A DNA stretch of 64,000 bases from Lachnospiraceae bacterium (GCA_910575445.1 CAJTFW010000003.1:124001-188000), one strand, 5' to 3'. Counted from the stretch's first letter, positions 9,366 to 18,657 are shown. Translations and numbers: made by a program. Notes: generated by a model not told the origin, from the letters alone.

Positions 9366-10128
9366 AAGATATGGCTTATGTTATCTGATGGGCGCATTAG
9401 GCGCCCTTTGGCTAAAGGCTTATTATAGTGGAGCTAGAAGTGAGGAACTATTGTGGATATTGGCGCCTACCATTGGATGGGTAAGGATGTTAAGCGGCAT
9501 GATATTTGAATATCTGCCAGGAATTGGTTATGTCAGTCATCTGCATCATCTGGTGATTGCCCCTTCTTGTTCTGGGGTTCAATTTTTACTGATTGTCTTT
9601 TTGATGCTTGTCTTTTCCTTTTCCCATCGGATGGGAACAACAAGAAAAGGGATGATATGGACATTTTACGCAGCAGTTCTGGCCTATCTGTATACAATTC
9701 TGGTAAATGGTATTCGTATCACACTCTCTGTCTATGTTCCAGAATGGCTGCAAAAGATAAATATTTTTATAGAAGGCTCTATACAAGAACCGTTTCATAC
9801 AATACTTGGAATTATGGTGTACTTTGTGTTTTTATTGTCAGGCTATTGGCTGGCAGACAGAGCAACAGAGAAAATTTCCAAGCTGCTTTTCGTAGAGCAA
9901 AAGAGAACAAAGACACACTATGGATTTCTCTCGCCGGTATTCTGGTATCTTTTTATGGTACTGGGAGTTCCTTTTTTAAATGGGGCATATGTGAAGAATC
10001 ACAATGGTTTTACAAAATATGCCTATCTGGTGCTTGGCGTCTGTGCACTAATCTTGGGAATCTGGTGGTTACTTCGGTATTCCTTTGGCGTCTCTTTTGT
10101 AAATTCCCGGAATTTGCGGATAAAATAG
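9352..10128 (+). CDS. Exosortase/archaeosortase-family membrane transpeptidase (exosortase K-like)
   Basis: This 258-residue protein has six or seven hydrophobic segments and the three family signatures in order: cysteine in PSCSGVQFLLI (about residue 72), arginine in NGIRITLSVY (about 123) and histidine in EPFHTILGIM (about 148). Exosortases cut and transfer proteins carrying a C-terminal motif, transmembrane helix and basic tail. The only candidate substrate in the window is the overlapping upstream VIT/vWA protein. The exosortase K subfamily name is from memory and less certain than the superfamily. Its 3' end overlaps the convergent AraC gene by about 106 bases. Confidence 0.8.
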   Translation: MSVYKRYGLCYLMGALGALWLKAYYSGARSEELLWILAPTIGWVRMLSGMIFEYLPGIGYVSHLHHLVIAPSCSGVQFLLIVFLMLVFSFSHRMGTTRKGMIWTFYAAVLAYLYTILVNGIRITLSVYVPEWLQKINIFIEGSIQEPFHTILGIMVYFVFLLSGYWLADRATEKISKLLFVEQKRTKTHYGFLSPVFWYLFMVLGVPFLNGAYVKNHNGFTKYAYLVLGVCALILGIWWLLRYSFGVSFVNSRNLRIK

Positions 10129-10955
10129 CTGATATTTTCAAAACCACAGTTAAGAGCAATATCTGTGACAGACTCGGTGGTATGCAAAAGAAGATGGCAG
10201 GCACGCTCTAGGCGGTAGGAAATCAGATATTGAATAACGGATACACCAGCAATCTCTTTAAAAAAGCGACAGAGGTATTGGCTGTTGCAGGGGATTAATT
10301 CGGCGAGCTGTCTTAGAGAGAGTGGTTCCTGGTAGTGCTTCTCTATATAGGAAATAATGGTTTTATAACGTGTAATCTTGCGTGTATTTGCAGCAGAGAG
10401 AACTTTTTCTGTGGGGAGGAGAAGTTGGTGGCTGGTGATATGCAAAAAGAGTTCTAAGAGGGATAGTTTGCACCTAGGATACCAGTTAGGTAGTTGTTCC
10501 AAGGCATAGGCAAGTGATTTGTTAAATGTAGTTAATATTCCCGAATATCCGGCATCTTCAGGGTGCAGGATATTTTTTATGCTAAGAGTCTGTGTAAGAA
10601 AGGGAGCGATGGATGTAGCTTCCCATTCGTCTTCGTAGGAGAAATCTAAGATTTCAGGGGTAAAAAGAATAACATCGTGTATGGTGTCTGATGTTAAGCC
10701 AGTAATTTGATGGGGTTCGCCGCTGTTTAGGATACAGAAGGTTCCTTCTGTAAGGGTGTACTCTTGAAGATTGATTTCAAAAAGGTAGCTTCCTTTTACG
10801 ATATGGAGGATTTCGATATAAGAGTGCCAGTGGCGGCTGACAAAGAAATGGTCAGGGTAAGGGGTGGATTTGCCAGTAGTGAAATGCATGGCGCGGATAG
10901 GCTGCTCTTTAGTGCCATGGGTGATATTTTCTTTCAGGGATAGGTCTGGGTACAT
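10023..10955 (-). CDS. AraC-family transcriptional regulator
   Basis: The 310-residue protein has an N-terminal cupin sensor domain (HWHSYIEILHIVKGSYLFEI, residues 40-65) and a C-terminal double helix-turn-helix (about 195-295) with LSLRQLAELIPCNSQYLCRFFKEIAG and the signature ITDIALNCGFENISYFIRKFREFTKETPKEYR. It lies divergent to the GH31 glucosidase gene and probably controls it. GGAG precedes the start. The inducer is unknown. Confidence 0.88.
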   Translation of the reverse strand: MYPDLSLKENITHGTKEQPIRAMHFTTGKSTPYPDHFFVSRHWHSYIEILHIVKGSYLFEINLQEYTLTEGTFCILNSGEPHQITGLTSDTIHDVILFTPEILDFSYEDEWEATSIAPFLTQTLSIKNILHPEDAGYSGILTTFNKSLAYALEQLPNWYPRCKLSLLELFLHITSHQLLLPTEKVLSAANTRKITRYKTIISYIEKHYQEPLSLRQLAELIPCNSQYLCRFFKEIAGVSVIQYLISYRLERACHLLLHTTESVTDIALNCGFENISYFIRKFREFTKETPKEYRSNHQIPKISAQTPSTR

Positions 10956-11096
10956 AAGGAACTCCTTTTTGCTTATAAAATGTCAAGATTGTGTTATTAA
11001 TTTTACAGAATAATGCAAGTATTGGCAAGAAGATGTTAGTATAATTTTATTATAAATAGAGACAACGTGCTAAAAATAATGATGGAGGTAGATAGT

Positions 11097-13094
11097 ATGA
11101 AGATGAGAAAGTATGTCTATGGAGAGCCATTTGAGACAGAGGCAGTGCTTAGGGACATAGAGATAAGCGAAGGGAACGTAGCCTATGGGGAAGTATCTCT
11201 AGAAGAAGGATTTGTTTTTACTTATCAGATGGCAGAGAATGATATTGTCTATGGACTTGGAGAGGCGAATCGGGGAATTAATAAAAGAGGATATTGTTAT
11301 ATTAGTAACAATACAGATATTCCAGAGCATACCGAGGACCAGAGAAGTCTGTATGGGGCGCATAATTTTCTGGTGGTGTCAGGAGAGAAGACATTTGGTC
11401 TGTTTGTGGACTATCCTGCAAGGCTTACGTTTGATATTGGCTATACAAGAATGGATACACTTACCATTCGCTGTGAGGAAGCGAATCTGTATCTGTATCT
11501 GATAGAGGGAGAGAGCGCTTATGAGATTGTAAGGGCTTTTCGGAAGCTGATAGGAAGGAGTTATATTCCGCCTAAATTTGCATTTGGATATGGACAAAGC
11601 CGTTGGGGATATGTGACAAAGGAAGATTTTTATAAGGTTGCAGAGGGGTATCGCAAAAATCATATTCCAATGGATATGATTTATATGGATATTGACTATA
11701 TGCAGGACTATAAGGACTTTACACTAAATAAAAAGAACTTTCAGGATTTTCCAGAGTTTGTGCAGAAGATGAAGGAGCAGAATCTTAGACTGGTGCCGAT
11801 TATTGATGCTGGTGTGAAAGTAGAAAAGGGATATGAAGTCTACGAAGAAGGTGTGAAAAATGGATATTTTTGCAAGCGCGAAGACGGCAGTGATTTTGTA
11901 GCAGCCGTATGGCCTGGAGATACACATTTTCCAGATATGTTAAATGAAGATGCAAGAAGATGGTTTGGGGAGAAATACCGGATACTGACAGAGCAGGGCA
12001 TCGAGGCTTTCTGGAATGATATGAATGAGCCAGCGATTTTCTATACGCCAGAGGGTGTTAAAAAGGCGCAGGAAGTAGTAAAGAGATTTTTACAGGATAC
12101 CGAAGGAGAGACATCTATCTTTGAAGTAAGAGATGCGATTATGAATCTTGCCAACAACAAGGAAGACTATCAGTCCTTCTATCATCAGGTCAATGGAACG
12201 CGCATACGTCATGACAAAGTACATAATCTATTTGGATATTATATGACAAGAGCCGCAGGCGAAGCCTTTGAACGGATTGCACCAGAGAAGCGTTTCTTAA
12301 TGTTTTCCCGTTCTTCCTATATTGGGATGCATCGGTACGGCGGTATCTGGACAGGAGACAACAAAGCCTGGTGGTCCCATCTGCTTTTAAATATCAAGAT
12401 GATGCCATCTTTAAATATGTGTGGCTTTCTATACACAGGAGCAGACTTAGGCGGTTTTGGAGCAGACACAACCAGAGACCTTCTACTGCGCTGGCTGGCA
12501 CTTGGCGTCTTTACACCACTGATGCGCAACCATGCAGCACTTGGCACCAGAGAGCAGGAATGTTATCAATTTGAAAACATTGCAGATTTTCGCCATATCA
12601 TCGAAGTGCGCTACCGCCTGATTCCATATCTGTACAGCGAATATATGAAAGCTGCACTTGATGACGACCTCTACTTTAAGCCACTAGCCTTTACCTATCC
12701 AAAGGATTCCATGGCACTTCAGGTAGAAGACCAGTTAATGCTTGGCAATGAGATTATGATAGCTCCCATCTACACCCAAAATGCAAAAGGACGCTATGTC
12801 TATCTGCCAGAGGAGATGAAGTTTGTGAAATTCTTATCAGACGGCACCCTCTACGAACAAATCCTGCCTGCTGGACATCACTATGTAGAGATTGCCCTAA
12901 ATGAAGTTCCACTCTTTATCCGCCAAAACAAATGTATCCCTATCGCTTCTTCGGCAGAATATGTAGAAGCCATTGATACTAAAAACTTAACCCTAATAGG
13001 ATACCAAAACGCGGAATACACCCTCTACGAAGACGATGGAATACACAAAACCTACGACAATCCGTCCAACCTAAAAAAACTAATACTAAAGTAA
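11097..13094 (+). CDS. GH31 alpha-glucosidase-type glycoside hydrolase
   Basis: The start ATG at 11097 is chosen because GGAGGT lies at 11084-11089; a GTG at 11067 has no such site. The 665-residue cytoplasmic protein carries GH31 hallmarks: YMDIDYMQDYKDFTLN, the nucleophile motif WNDMNEPAIF, and FSRSSYIGMHRYGGIWTGDN for the acid/base Asp and substrate pocket. It probably releases alpha-linked glucose or xylose from oligosaccharides. The divergent AraC regulator and direct GCAAG repeats at 11014-11029 before the -10-like TATAAT (11040-11045) suggest AraC activation. Confidence 0.88.
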   Translation: MKMRKYVYGEPFETEAVLRDIEISEGNVAYGEVSLEEGFVFTYQMAENDIVYGLGEANRGINKRGYCYISNNTDIPEHTEDQRSLYGAHNFLVVSGEKTFGLFVDYPARLTFDIGYTRMDTLTIRCEEANLYLYLIEGESAYEIVRAFRKLIGRSYIPPKFAFGYGQSRWGYVTKEDFYKVAEGYRKNHIPMDMIYMDIDYMQDYKDFTLNKKNFQDFPEFVQKMKEQNLRLVPIIDAGVKVEKGYEVYEEGVKNGYFCKREDGSDFVAAVWPGDTHFPDMLNEDARRWFGEKYRILTEQGIEAFWNDMNEPAIFYTPEGVKKAQEVVKRFLQDTEGETSIFEVRDAIMNLANNKEDYQSFYHQVNGTRIRHDKVHNLFGYYMTRAAGEAFERIAPEKRFLMFSRSSYIGMHRYGGIWTGDNKAWWSHLLLNIKMMPSLNMCGFLYTGADLGGFGADTTRDLLLRWLALGVFTPLMRNHAALGTREQECYQFENIADFRHIIEVRYRLIPYLYSEYMKAALDDDLYFKPLAFTYPKDSMALQVEDQLMLGNEIMIAPIYTQNAKGRYVYLPEEMKFVKFLSDGTLYEQILPAGHHYVEIALNEVPLFIRQNKCIPIASSAEYVEAIDTKNLTLIGYQNAEYTLYEDDGIHKTYDNPSNLKKLILK

Positions 13095-13736
13095 AGAGTT
13101 TGATGGCAGAGTGATTGAGGAATTGTTTCAGACACTTCCTTGCGAAAAGGTACTCATTAAGAAATATGCCCCCAGTGAAGATAGGCTTTAGTAAAACTGT
13201 AACTTCCAGTTTGTCGAAAAATCTGGCTAACTTTTCCCATTTTACAGGCATCTCAGCCTGTTCATTAGTGAAATGATATGTATTTTCCCTTATTTTTGCC
13301 CTTATAAGATAATCATAAGGGAAATAAGGGAAAGTCTTTTTTTAGTCATTATCTGTCACTTTATCAAGCAGCCTTGCAGATTCCCGCTTGGCTTTTCTTG
13401 GCTTCTTGCGTGTAAATATATCATAACTCCGGCTGCCGTTCTATACCAAACTGGAACGAATCCAGAAACAGACTATATTGCTTCAACATTAACAGCAGTA
13501 AATCTTTGGAAAAATCATCTTAAAGCCAAAGTTTCTCAAAAAACAACAGATAAATTTGCAGTATGACATAAGAAAACAAAATGAGAATTTTGTTTATAAA
13601 ACGGAACTCTTGAGTTACAAATAAAATTCTCACCTTGCAATTTACCATCTTGTCTTGCAATTCACTCTTGATTTCTAAAATGGCAAATCTGAACTTCGAG
13701 TTCGTAAAACATGAATTTGAAATTTTGACATTTTGA
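13095..13736. other. Gene-poor junction region upstream of the BREX remnant
   Basis: Directly after the GH31 stop a short open tail on the plus strand reads SKEFDGRVIEELFQTLPCEKVLIKKY and stops at about 13191; it has no start and looks like the 3' end of a lost gene that I cannot identify. A strong hairpin follows at 13284. A 97-codon frame at 13273-13566 spans the hairpin and is unlikely to be real as a whole. The rest is AT-rich and non-coding. Confidence 0.35.
13284..13343 (+). terminator. Long bulged hairpin with T-run
   Basis: Outer arms TTTCCCTTATTT (13284-13295) and AAATAAGGGAAA (13322-13333) enclose inner arms CCCTTAT and ATAAGGG, giving about 19 base pairs with a 3-base bulge. A run of seven T follows at 13337. 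It behaves as a strong terminator isolating the BREX remnant from upstream transcription. Confidence 0.7.
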
Positions 13737-13765
13737 TTGTACTATTCGCACTTCTATGCTATGAT
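13737..13765 (+). promoter_or_regulatory. SigA-type promoter for the BREX remnant
   Basis: TTGTAC at 13737-13742 and TATGAT at 13760-13765 are separated by 17 bases, about 58 bases upstream of the XRE regulator start. Confidence 0.5.
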
Positions 13766-13822
13766 AAAGGAAGTAACGAGAATACTGAACTTTGAGCAGG
13801 AATAATGGTAAGAGGTGACAAT

Positions 13823-14041
13823 ATGGCAGTATGCTATAAAAAGTTGTGGAAAATGCTGATTGATAAAGACATGATAAAAAAAGACTTGCGCTTGCAGACT
13901 GGTTTCAGTACGACAACAATGTCAAAGTTGTCTAAAGATGAAAATGTCAGCATGGATGTATTAGAAAAAATTTGTTCCGTATTAAATTGCGATGTTGGAG
14001 ACATCATGGAATTTGTTCCTGATAAAAAAGAGGAACCGTAA
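13823..14041 (+). CDS. Small XRE-family (Cro/CI-type) helix-turn-helix regulator
   Basis: The ATG at 13823 is preferred because AGAGGTG lies 5 bases upstream. The 72-residue protein is a single HTH domain: KLWKMLIDKDMIKKDLRLQTGFSTTTMSKLSKDENVSMDVLEKICSVLNCDVGDIMEF. Proteins of this size and family often stand first in clostridial BREX loci. It is intact although the system behind it is broken, and probably represses its own operon. Confidence 0.8.
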   Translation: MAVCYKKLWKMLIDKDMIKKDLRLQTGFSTTTMSKLSKDENVSMDVLEKICSVLNCDVGDIMEFVPDKKEEP

Positions 14042-14055
14042 GGAGGCAAAACATT

Positions 14056-14457
14056 ATGGATCATTCTTATCCGTATATAGCATCTTTGACCAGAGAACCG
14101 TTCCTTTTCTATGAAATGCGTTCCACCGCAAAGCTGATGAGCGAAGGACTCTCAGATGAAGCGATTGTAACAGAAATTGTGGAGCAGAATCTTTTCCAGT
14201 ATCCAACTGAAAAATCGATTACACGGATGGCAAAAGCCTGTATGAAACGACTTCATGCTTTGAAAGATGAAACTCTGGTTTCTGCGATTGCATCACAACC
14301 GACAGAGATAGCAAAGCAGATCTGCCTGTATGCGATGATGAAGCAAAGCCAACTTGTTTGGGAGTTTATGCTGACCGTCATTGGAGAGAAGTATCGGTTA
14401 AGGGACATGTCTTTTGGTAAGATAGATTTAGTACAGCTTTCACCGGCGAGCGTGTGA
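14056..14457 (+). pseudogene. brxA: BREX brxA (DUF1819), 3'-truncated by deletion
   Basis: The first 124 or so residues match BrxA (DUF1819) in style: YPYIASLTREPFLFYEMRSTAKLM, then KSQ-type segment MKQSQLVWEFMLTVIGEKY and DMSFGKIDL. BrxA normally continues to about 200 residues; here it runs after FGKIDL into eight foreign residues and a stop. The sequence beyond is, in another frame, the tail of pglX. AGGAGG precedes the start. BrxA is a small DNA-binding component of type 1 BREX. This copy should be non-functional. Confidence 0.75.
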
Positions 14458-14621
14458 AACTAAATAAAAAGCTGACCACTTTGCGGGTACAGGATAGCGA
14501 GATCCGTACCTATGAGGAAAAGATTCATCACCTTGCCGACCAGATGATCTCCATCGACCTGGACGACGGTGTGAAGAAGAACTATGCAATTTTTCAGGAT
14601 GTTTTGGCTAAAATAAAGTAA
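14430..14621 (+). pseudogene. pglX: 3' remnant of BREX methyltransferase gene pglX
   Basis: In a frame different from brxA the sequence reads FTGERVKLNKKLTTLRVQDSEIRTYEEKIHHLADQ, then ISIDLDDGVKKNYAIFQDVLAKIK and a stop. The YEEK-HLADQ-DLDDGVKxNY-FQ-LAKIK pattern is the characteristic C-terminal tail of BREX-1 PglX adenine methyltransferases, which have about 1,200 residues. Only about 60 codons remain, so brxB, brxC and almost all of pglX have been deleted. Stop is 16 bases before the next gene. Confidence 0.75.
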
Positions 14622-14637
14622 AGGAGACTGATAAGCA

Positions 14638-15816
14638 GTGGAACAGAAATCTCAAAAAACGAAAAAAATTCGTGGAAAAGAAAATGCAATTTTGGATTCA
14701 ATGAGTCCAAAATTCAACAGAAGCATGATTGCTTATCATGAGACCGGAGATTTATTTGCCGATACCTGTGAAATTGTAGAAAGTGCCCAGAGCATAGCTT
14801 ATGCTGCCGTTGATACGATTCTGGTTCAAAGGAACTGGTTGATTGGCAAGCGAATTGCAATGGAGTGTCTGGACGAAAACGGAAAAGCAGACTATGGGAA
14901 AAAGACAATGAAGAAATTGTCTGCTGAATTGAAAGAAAAATATGGAAAAGGCTTTGACTTTAGCAGCTTATACAAGTATGTGAAGTTCCATCAGGAGTTT
15001 CCTCAAATTTTGGACTCACTGAGTCCAAAATCTGGTCGACCGCTGTCATGGACCCATTATAGAATTTTGCTTCAGGAAACATCACCAGAAGCAAGAGTAT
15101 GGTATGCAAAGGAAGCTCAGGAACAGGCATGGTCTGTTCGTACATTGCAGCGGAATGTTTCTTCTCAATACTACTATCGAATGTTGATGTCTCAAAACAC
15201 AGAACCTGTTGAAAAAGAAATGAAGGAACTGACGGCTTCTTATCAGGCGGATAAGTTGGAGTTCATCAAAAATCCGGTCATAGCGGAATTTCTGGGTCTA
15301 GCTTCTAATGCGGACTTTACAGAGAGTGAGTTAGAGCAGCGAATTATTACACATATTCAGAAATTTCTTATGGAAATGGGAAAAGGATATGCTTTTGTTG
15401 CAAGACAGCAACACATTCGCACAGAAAAAGAGGATTACTATATTGACCTTGTTTTTTATAATTATATTTTGAAATGTTTTGTTCTAATTGATTTGAAAAC
15501 GACTAAAATCACGCATCAGGATGTTGGGCAAATGGATATGTATATTCGTATGTATGATGAAATGAAACGAAATGAGGGAGACAACCCAACATTAGGGATT
15601 GTTTTATGCTCTGATACGGATGAGGACATTGCGAAATATTCCGTCCTTCACGGACATGAACAGCTTTTCGCATCAAAGTACAAAACTTGTCTTCCATCTG
15701 AGGAACAGTTTCGAGAAGAAATTGAAATTCAAAAGAGATTTTACTATTTACAAAAAAAGGAAGATGAAGAACTGGGTGAAGGAAAGGAAGGTAGAGGATG
15801 GATACCGACAAAGTAA
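14638..15816 (+). CDS. DUF1016/YhcG-type PD-(D/E)XK nuclease family protein
   Basis: The GTG start at 14638 follows AAAGGAG. The 392-residue protein has the N-terminal DUF1016 region (residues about 45-180: SIAYAAVDTILVQRNWLIGKRIAMEC, YGKGFDFSSLYKYVKFHQEFP, LSWTHYRILLQ) and a C-terminal nuclease fold with YYIDLVFYN and FVLIDLKTTKI as the D...D/E-x-K core, then GQMDMYIRMYDE. These proteins often ride in restriction or BREX loci between core genes; here it lies between the pglX scar and pglZ and overlaps pglZ by 19 bases. It appears intact. Confidence 0.85.
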   Translation: MEQKSQKTKKIRGKENAILDSMSPKFNRSMIAYHETGDLFADTCEIVESAQSIAYAAVDTILVQRNWLIGKRIAMECLDENGKADYGKKTMKKLSAELKEKYGKGFDFSSLYKYVKFHQEFPQILDSLSPKSGRPLSWTHYRILLQETSPEARVWYAKEAQEQAWSVRTLQRNVSSQYYYRMLMSQNTEPVEKEMKELTASYQADKLEFIKNPVIAEFLGLASNADFTESELEQRIITHIQKFLMEMGKGYAFVARQQHIRTEKEDYYIDLVFYNYILKCFVLIDLKTTKITHQDVGQMDMYIRMYDEMKRNEGDNPTLGIVLCSDTDEDIAKYSVLHGHEQLFASKYKTCLPSEEQFREEIEIQKRFYYLQKKEDEELGEGKEGRGWIPTK

Positions 15817-18440
15817 TACAAGACTTGAACCGGCGGTTTGCTGCCCCTTTGCCGGAATTTTATCAGCGGCGTATCATCTTCTGGTACGATGAAGATAAAG
15901 AATTTGAGGACAAGTTGGACGAGGTGGTTCTTGAAAATGCAAAGGTGGTTGCACTGACTGGAAACAACGCATTTTCTGTGAAGAAGCTGCTTTCAGTAGA
16001 CGATTTGACCACAAACTATCTGGTTTATAGTCCGCTGGTATACAACCGCCTGGATGATAACTGGCTTTTAGATATAGAGCTTTACAGCGAGGAGTTCCGG
16101 GCAGACTTGATTTCTATTTGGATGGATGAGATAGGACTTGCATCGAATCCGGCCATGAGAAAGCAAGTGAAAAATTATCGTGCCTATTTCAATGCGAAAG
16201 ACCGTCGTCTGAAAGTCAGCGCTCAGAATAAAGTTCCGGCAACTCCGGCAAAGCTGCATATGGCTGTTATGGCGACAATCTGCGGATTGAAAGACGCACA
16301 GCCAAACCTGATTTTACGCAGTGTGTTCCGTGCAGGACTTGATTTGAATCACAATGCAGTTTATCAGGATTTCGTAAAGTATCATGCAGACGGTGCGTTC
16401 TGGGCAATGATTCACCAGGGATGTGGCTTTGCTGAGGAAGAACCTGATCTTGGACGGCTGGCAATTCATTTACTGTTGACCGCTGTTACTCGTACTATGC
16501 GGCAGGAATATCTTGCCGGACTGGACAGATTTATTTCTATGCCGCACCAGGCGTATTGCTACGATTTCATTTCGGAATGGCTTCATAGTAAAGATATTGG
16601 GCAGCTTTATGATGTGGCAAGATATGTAGAAGATAAAGCACGTCTGCATCAGAGGTTTGAAAAACTAACAGTTGACGATCTGGTTGGTACAGAGTGTTTC
16701 CCGTGCATCAATGAAGTGATTCTGACAAAGCTGATGAGCGAAATCAGCGACCATGTCATTGATGTGGATACCATTACAGGGGCGGTGGAGAAACGTAGAA
16801 CCTGTGCATGGTATGAGCCATTTAAAAATTTTTATGATGGTATTTTGCAGGTTGCAAATATGCAGAGCTTCTTCAAGGAACACTCTGCCGGATTCCATAC
16901 CGCAGAAGCAAAGGGTATCTGGAAGGAATACACCGAAAGCTATTATCAGATGGACACTTACTACCGTTTATTCCACCTGAGTTTCCAAAAGAGCCTGGAG
17001 ACTTCCAATATTCTGCTGGATGATCTGTTCAAGCACGTTGTTGATAAAGTGGAAGGGCTTTATACGCACTGGTTCTTAGGTGAACTGGGCAACAACTGGT
17101 CGGATGTGTGTGCAGACGAACTGGCAACCTATGGCAAGGTTCTGGAAGTACCGCAACAGGAAGAATTTTATTGTTCTCGCATCAAAACTTCAGATACCAA
17201 GGTATTTGTGATTATTTCGGATGCTATGCGTTATGAAGTGGCGGCAACGATGGCAGATCAGCTTCGCAGAGAAACACAGAGTAAGGTTTCTCTTGGCAGT
17301 ATGCAGAGTATCTTCCCTTCTATCACAAAGTTTGGTATGGCAGCACTGCTTCCACATAAGGAACTGACAGTAGAACTTCGGAACAATATTTTGACTGTGC
17401 TGGCAGATGGGCAGTCTACGGCAAGCGGCTATCGTGATAAGGTTCTGAAATCAGAAGATCCGGCAAGTATAGCATTGAAATATAATGACATTATCGCTAT
17501 GAAGCGGGCAGAACGAAGTGCATTGGTGAAAGGAATGGATGTAGTTTACATCTATCATGATACCATTGATGAAGCAAGCCACATTTCTGATACCGCTGTT
17601 TTTGCCGCCTGTGATAAAGCTATTTTAGAACTGAAAAACCTTGTGCGTATTATTGTAAATGAATTTGGTGGTACGAATATTTTGATTACGGCTGACCATG
17701 GATTCCTTTATACATACAGCCCGTTGACTGAGGATGACAAAGTAGGAAAAAATGAGTTTTACGATGTGGACAGGGAAAGCATAAATGATCTTAAAAAAGA
17801 AAGTGCGAAACGCTGTGTGGAGTATGGTAGACGATATGCAATCGTGCAAAAAGGCGTACAGCCAAACTATTTATTGCCTGTGAAGTTCCTGGACGGGAAG
17901 TCTGACTTTGGCGGTTTTGCACCAAGAGAAAGTATTCGTATTAAGATGAATGGCGGCGGCATGAACTTTGTGCATGGCGGTATCAGCTTGCAGGAAATGG
18001 TTGTTCCGGTCATCGAGTATCACTATCTCCGCAACGATTCTATGGAGTATAAACGTAATAAGCAGAAATATGATACGAAACCGGTAACGGTTAATCTGTT
18101 GTCAGCAAACCGTAAAATCAGTAATATGATTTTTTCTCTGAATTTCTATCAGAAGGATGCTGTTGGCGCCAACCGTGAAGCAGCTACCTATCAGGTTTAC
18201 TTTACGGATGAAAATGGCAAGCAGATTAGTGATATTCAGAAGATTATTGCAGATAAAACAAGCGATAATGGTGCAGAGCGTACTTTCCGTTGCCAGTTTA
18301 ATCTGAAATCTTTGAAATACAGCAATACTGCTACTTATTATCTGGTCATTGCAGGCGAACAGGGATTGCAGATGCCGCAGCGTGAGCCATTCCAGATTGA
18401 CATCGCTTTTGCGGTGGATGAGTTTGATTTCTTTAGCTAA
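15798..18440 (+). CDS. pglZ: BREX-1 phosphatase-like protein PglZ (type A)
   Basis: The 880-residue protein opens MDTDKVIQDLNRRFAAPLPE and RIIFWYDEDKEFEDKLDE, as in BREX-1 PglZ. The alkaline-phosphatase-like PglZ domain lies at about 470-730 with VFVIISDAMRYEVAATMAD (metal-binding Asp), VYIYHDTIDEASH, and ILITADHGFLYTY. PglZ is an essential core component of BREX defence, but its partners BrxB, BrxC and PglX are missing here and no brxL follows, so it is an orphan. The frame is intact over its full normal length, which is notable in a wrecked locus. Confidence 0.9.
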   Translation: MDTDKVIQDLNRRFAAPLPEFYQRRIIFWYDEDKEFEDKLDEVVLENAKVVALTGNNAFSVKKLLSVDDLTTNYLVYSPLVYNRLDDNWLLDIELYSEEFRADLISIWMDEIGLASNPAMRKQVKNYRAYFNAKDRRLKVSAQNKVPATPAKLHMAVMATICGLKDAQPNLILRSVFRAGLDLNHNAVYQDFVKYHADGAFWAMIHQGCGFAEEEPDLGRLAIHLLLTAVTRTMRQEYLAGLDRFISMPHQAYCYDFISEWLHSKDIGQLYDVARYVEDKARLHQRFEKLTVDDLVGTECFPCINEVILTKLMSEISDHVIDVDTITGAVEKRRTCAWYEPFKNFYDGILQVANMQSFFKEHSAGFHTAEAKGIWKEYTESYYQMDTYYRLFHLSFQKSLETSNILLDDLFKHVVDKVEGLYTHWFLGELGNNWSDVCADELATYGKVLEVPQQEEFYCSRIKTSDTKVFVIISDAMRYEVAATMADQLRRETQSKVSLGSMQSIFPSITKFGMAALLPHKELTVELRNNILTVLADGQSTASGYRDKVLKSEDPASIALKYNDIIAMKRAERSALVKGMDVVYIYHDTIDEASHISDTAVFAACDKAILELKNLVRIIVNEFGGTNILITADHGFLYTYSPLTEDDKVGKNEFYDVDRESINDLKKESAKRCVEYGRRYAIVQKGVQPNYLLPVKFLDGKSDFGGFAPRESIRIKMNGGGMNFVHGGISLQEMVVPVIEYHYLRNDSMEYKRNKQKYDTKPVTVNLLSANRKISNMIFSLNFYQKDAVGANREAATYQVYFTDENGKQISDIQKIIADKTSDNGAERTFRCQFNLKSLKYSNTATYYLVIAGEQGLQMPQREPFQIDIAFAVDEFDFFS

Positions 18441-18457
18441 GTACCGTAGGAGGATGG

Positions 18458-18553
18458 ATGGTGGATGAGTTTTCTAAAAACGAAGCCATCCAAACTATCA
18501 AAAAACTAAAAAGCCCGCTGCCCATCAGTGGCACACCCAAGCAGGAAATCTGA
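18458..18553 (+). pseudogene. 31-codon remnant downstream of pglZ
   Basis: A strong GTAGGAGG site at 18446-18453 precedes ATG and the frame MVDEFSKNEAIQTIKKLKSP, which ends after 31 codons inside a terminator hairpin. It looks like the 5' end of the next BREX-locus gene cut off by a deletion. It does not resemble the BrxL N-terminus as I know it, so identity is open. Confidence 0.35.
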
Positions 18554-18572
18554 AAAGGTATCCTGCTTTTTC
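18539..18572 (+). terminator. Intrinsic terminator after the pglZ remnant operon
   Basis: AAGCAGGA (18539-18546) pairs with TCCTGCTT (18561-18568), followed by TTTT. Confidence 0.75.
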
Positions 18573-18657
18573 TATGCCCCAAATCCGGGAGAAAGGAGGG
18601 TGCACACTTGCCATCCACGACAAAGGGAACGGTACCCCCATAGGAGACTGGTGTTCT

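Noticed and set aside
10023-10128. 106-base overlap of the exosortase-like and AraC genes as a sign of frameshift
   Set aside because: Both proteins end in family-typical fashion with short extra tails, so this is ordinary convergent overlap.
12979-13251. Minus-strand open frame over the end of the GH31 gene
   Set aside because: It overlaps the conserved GH31 C-terminus and has no ribosome site or recognisable family.
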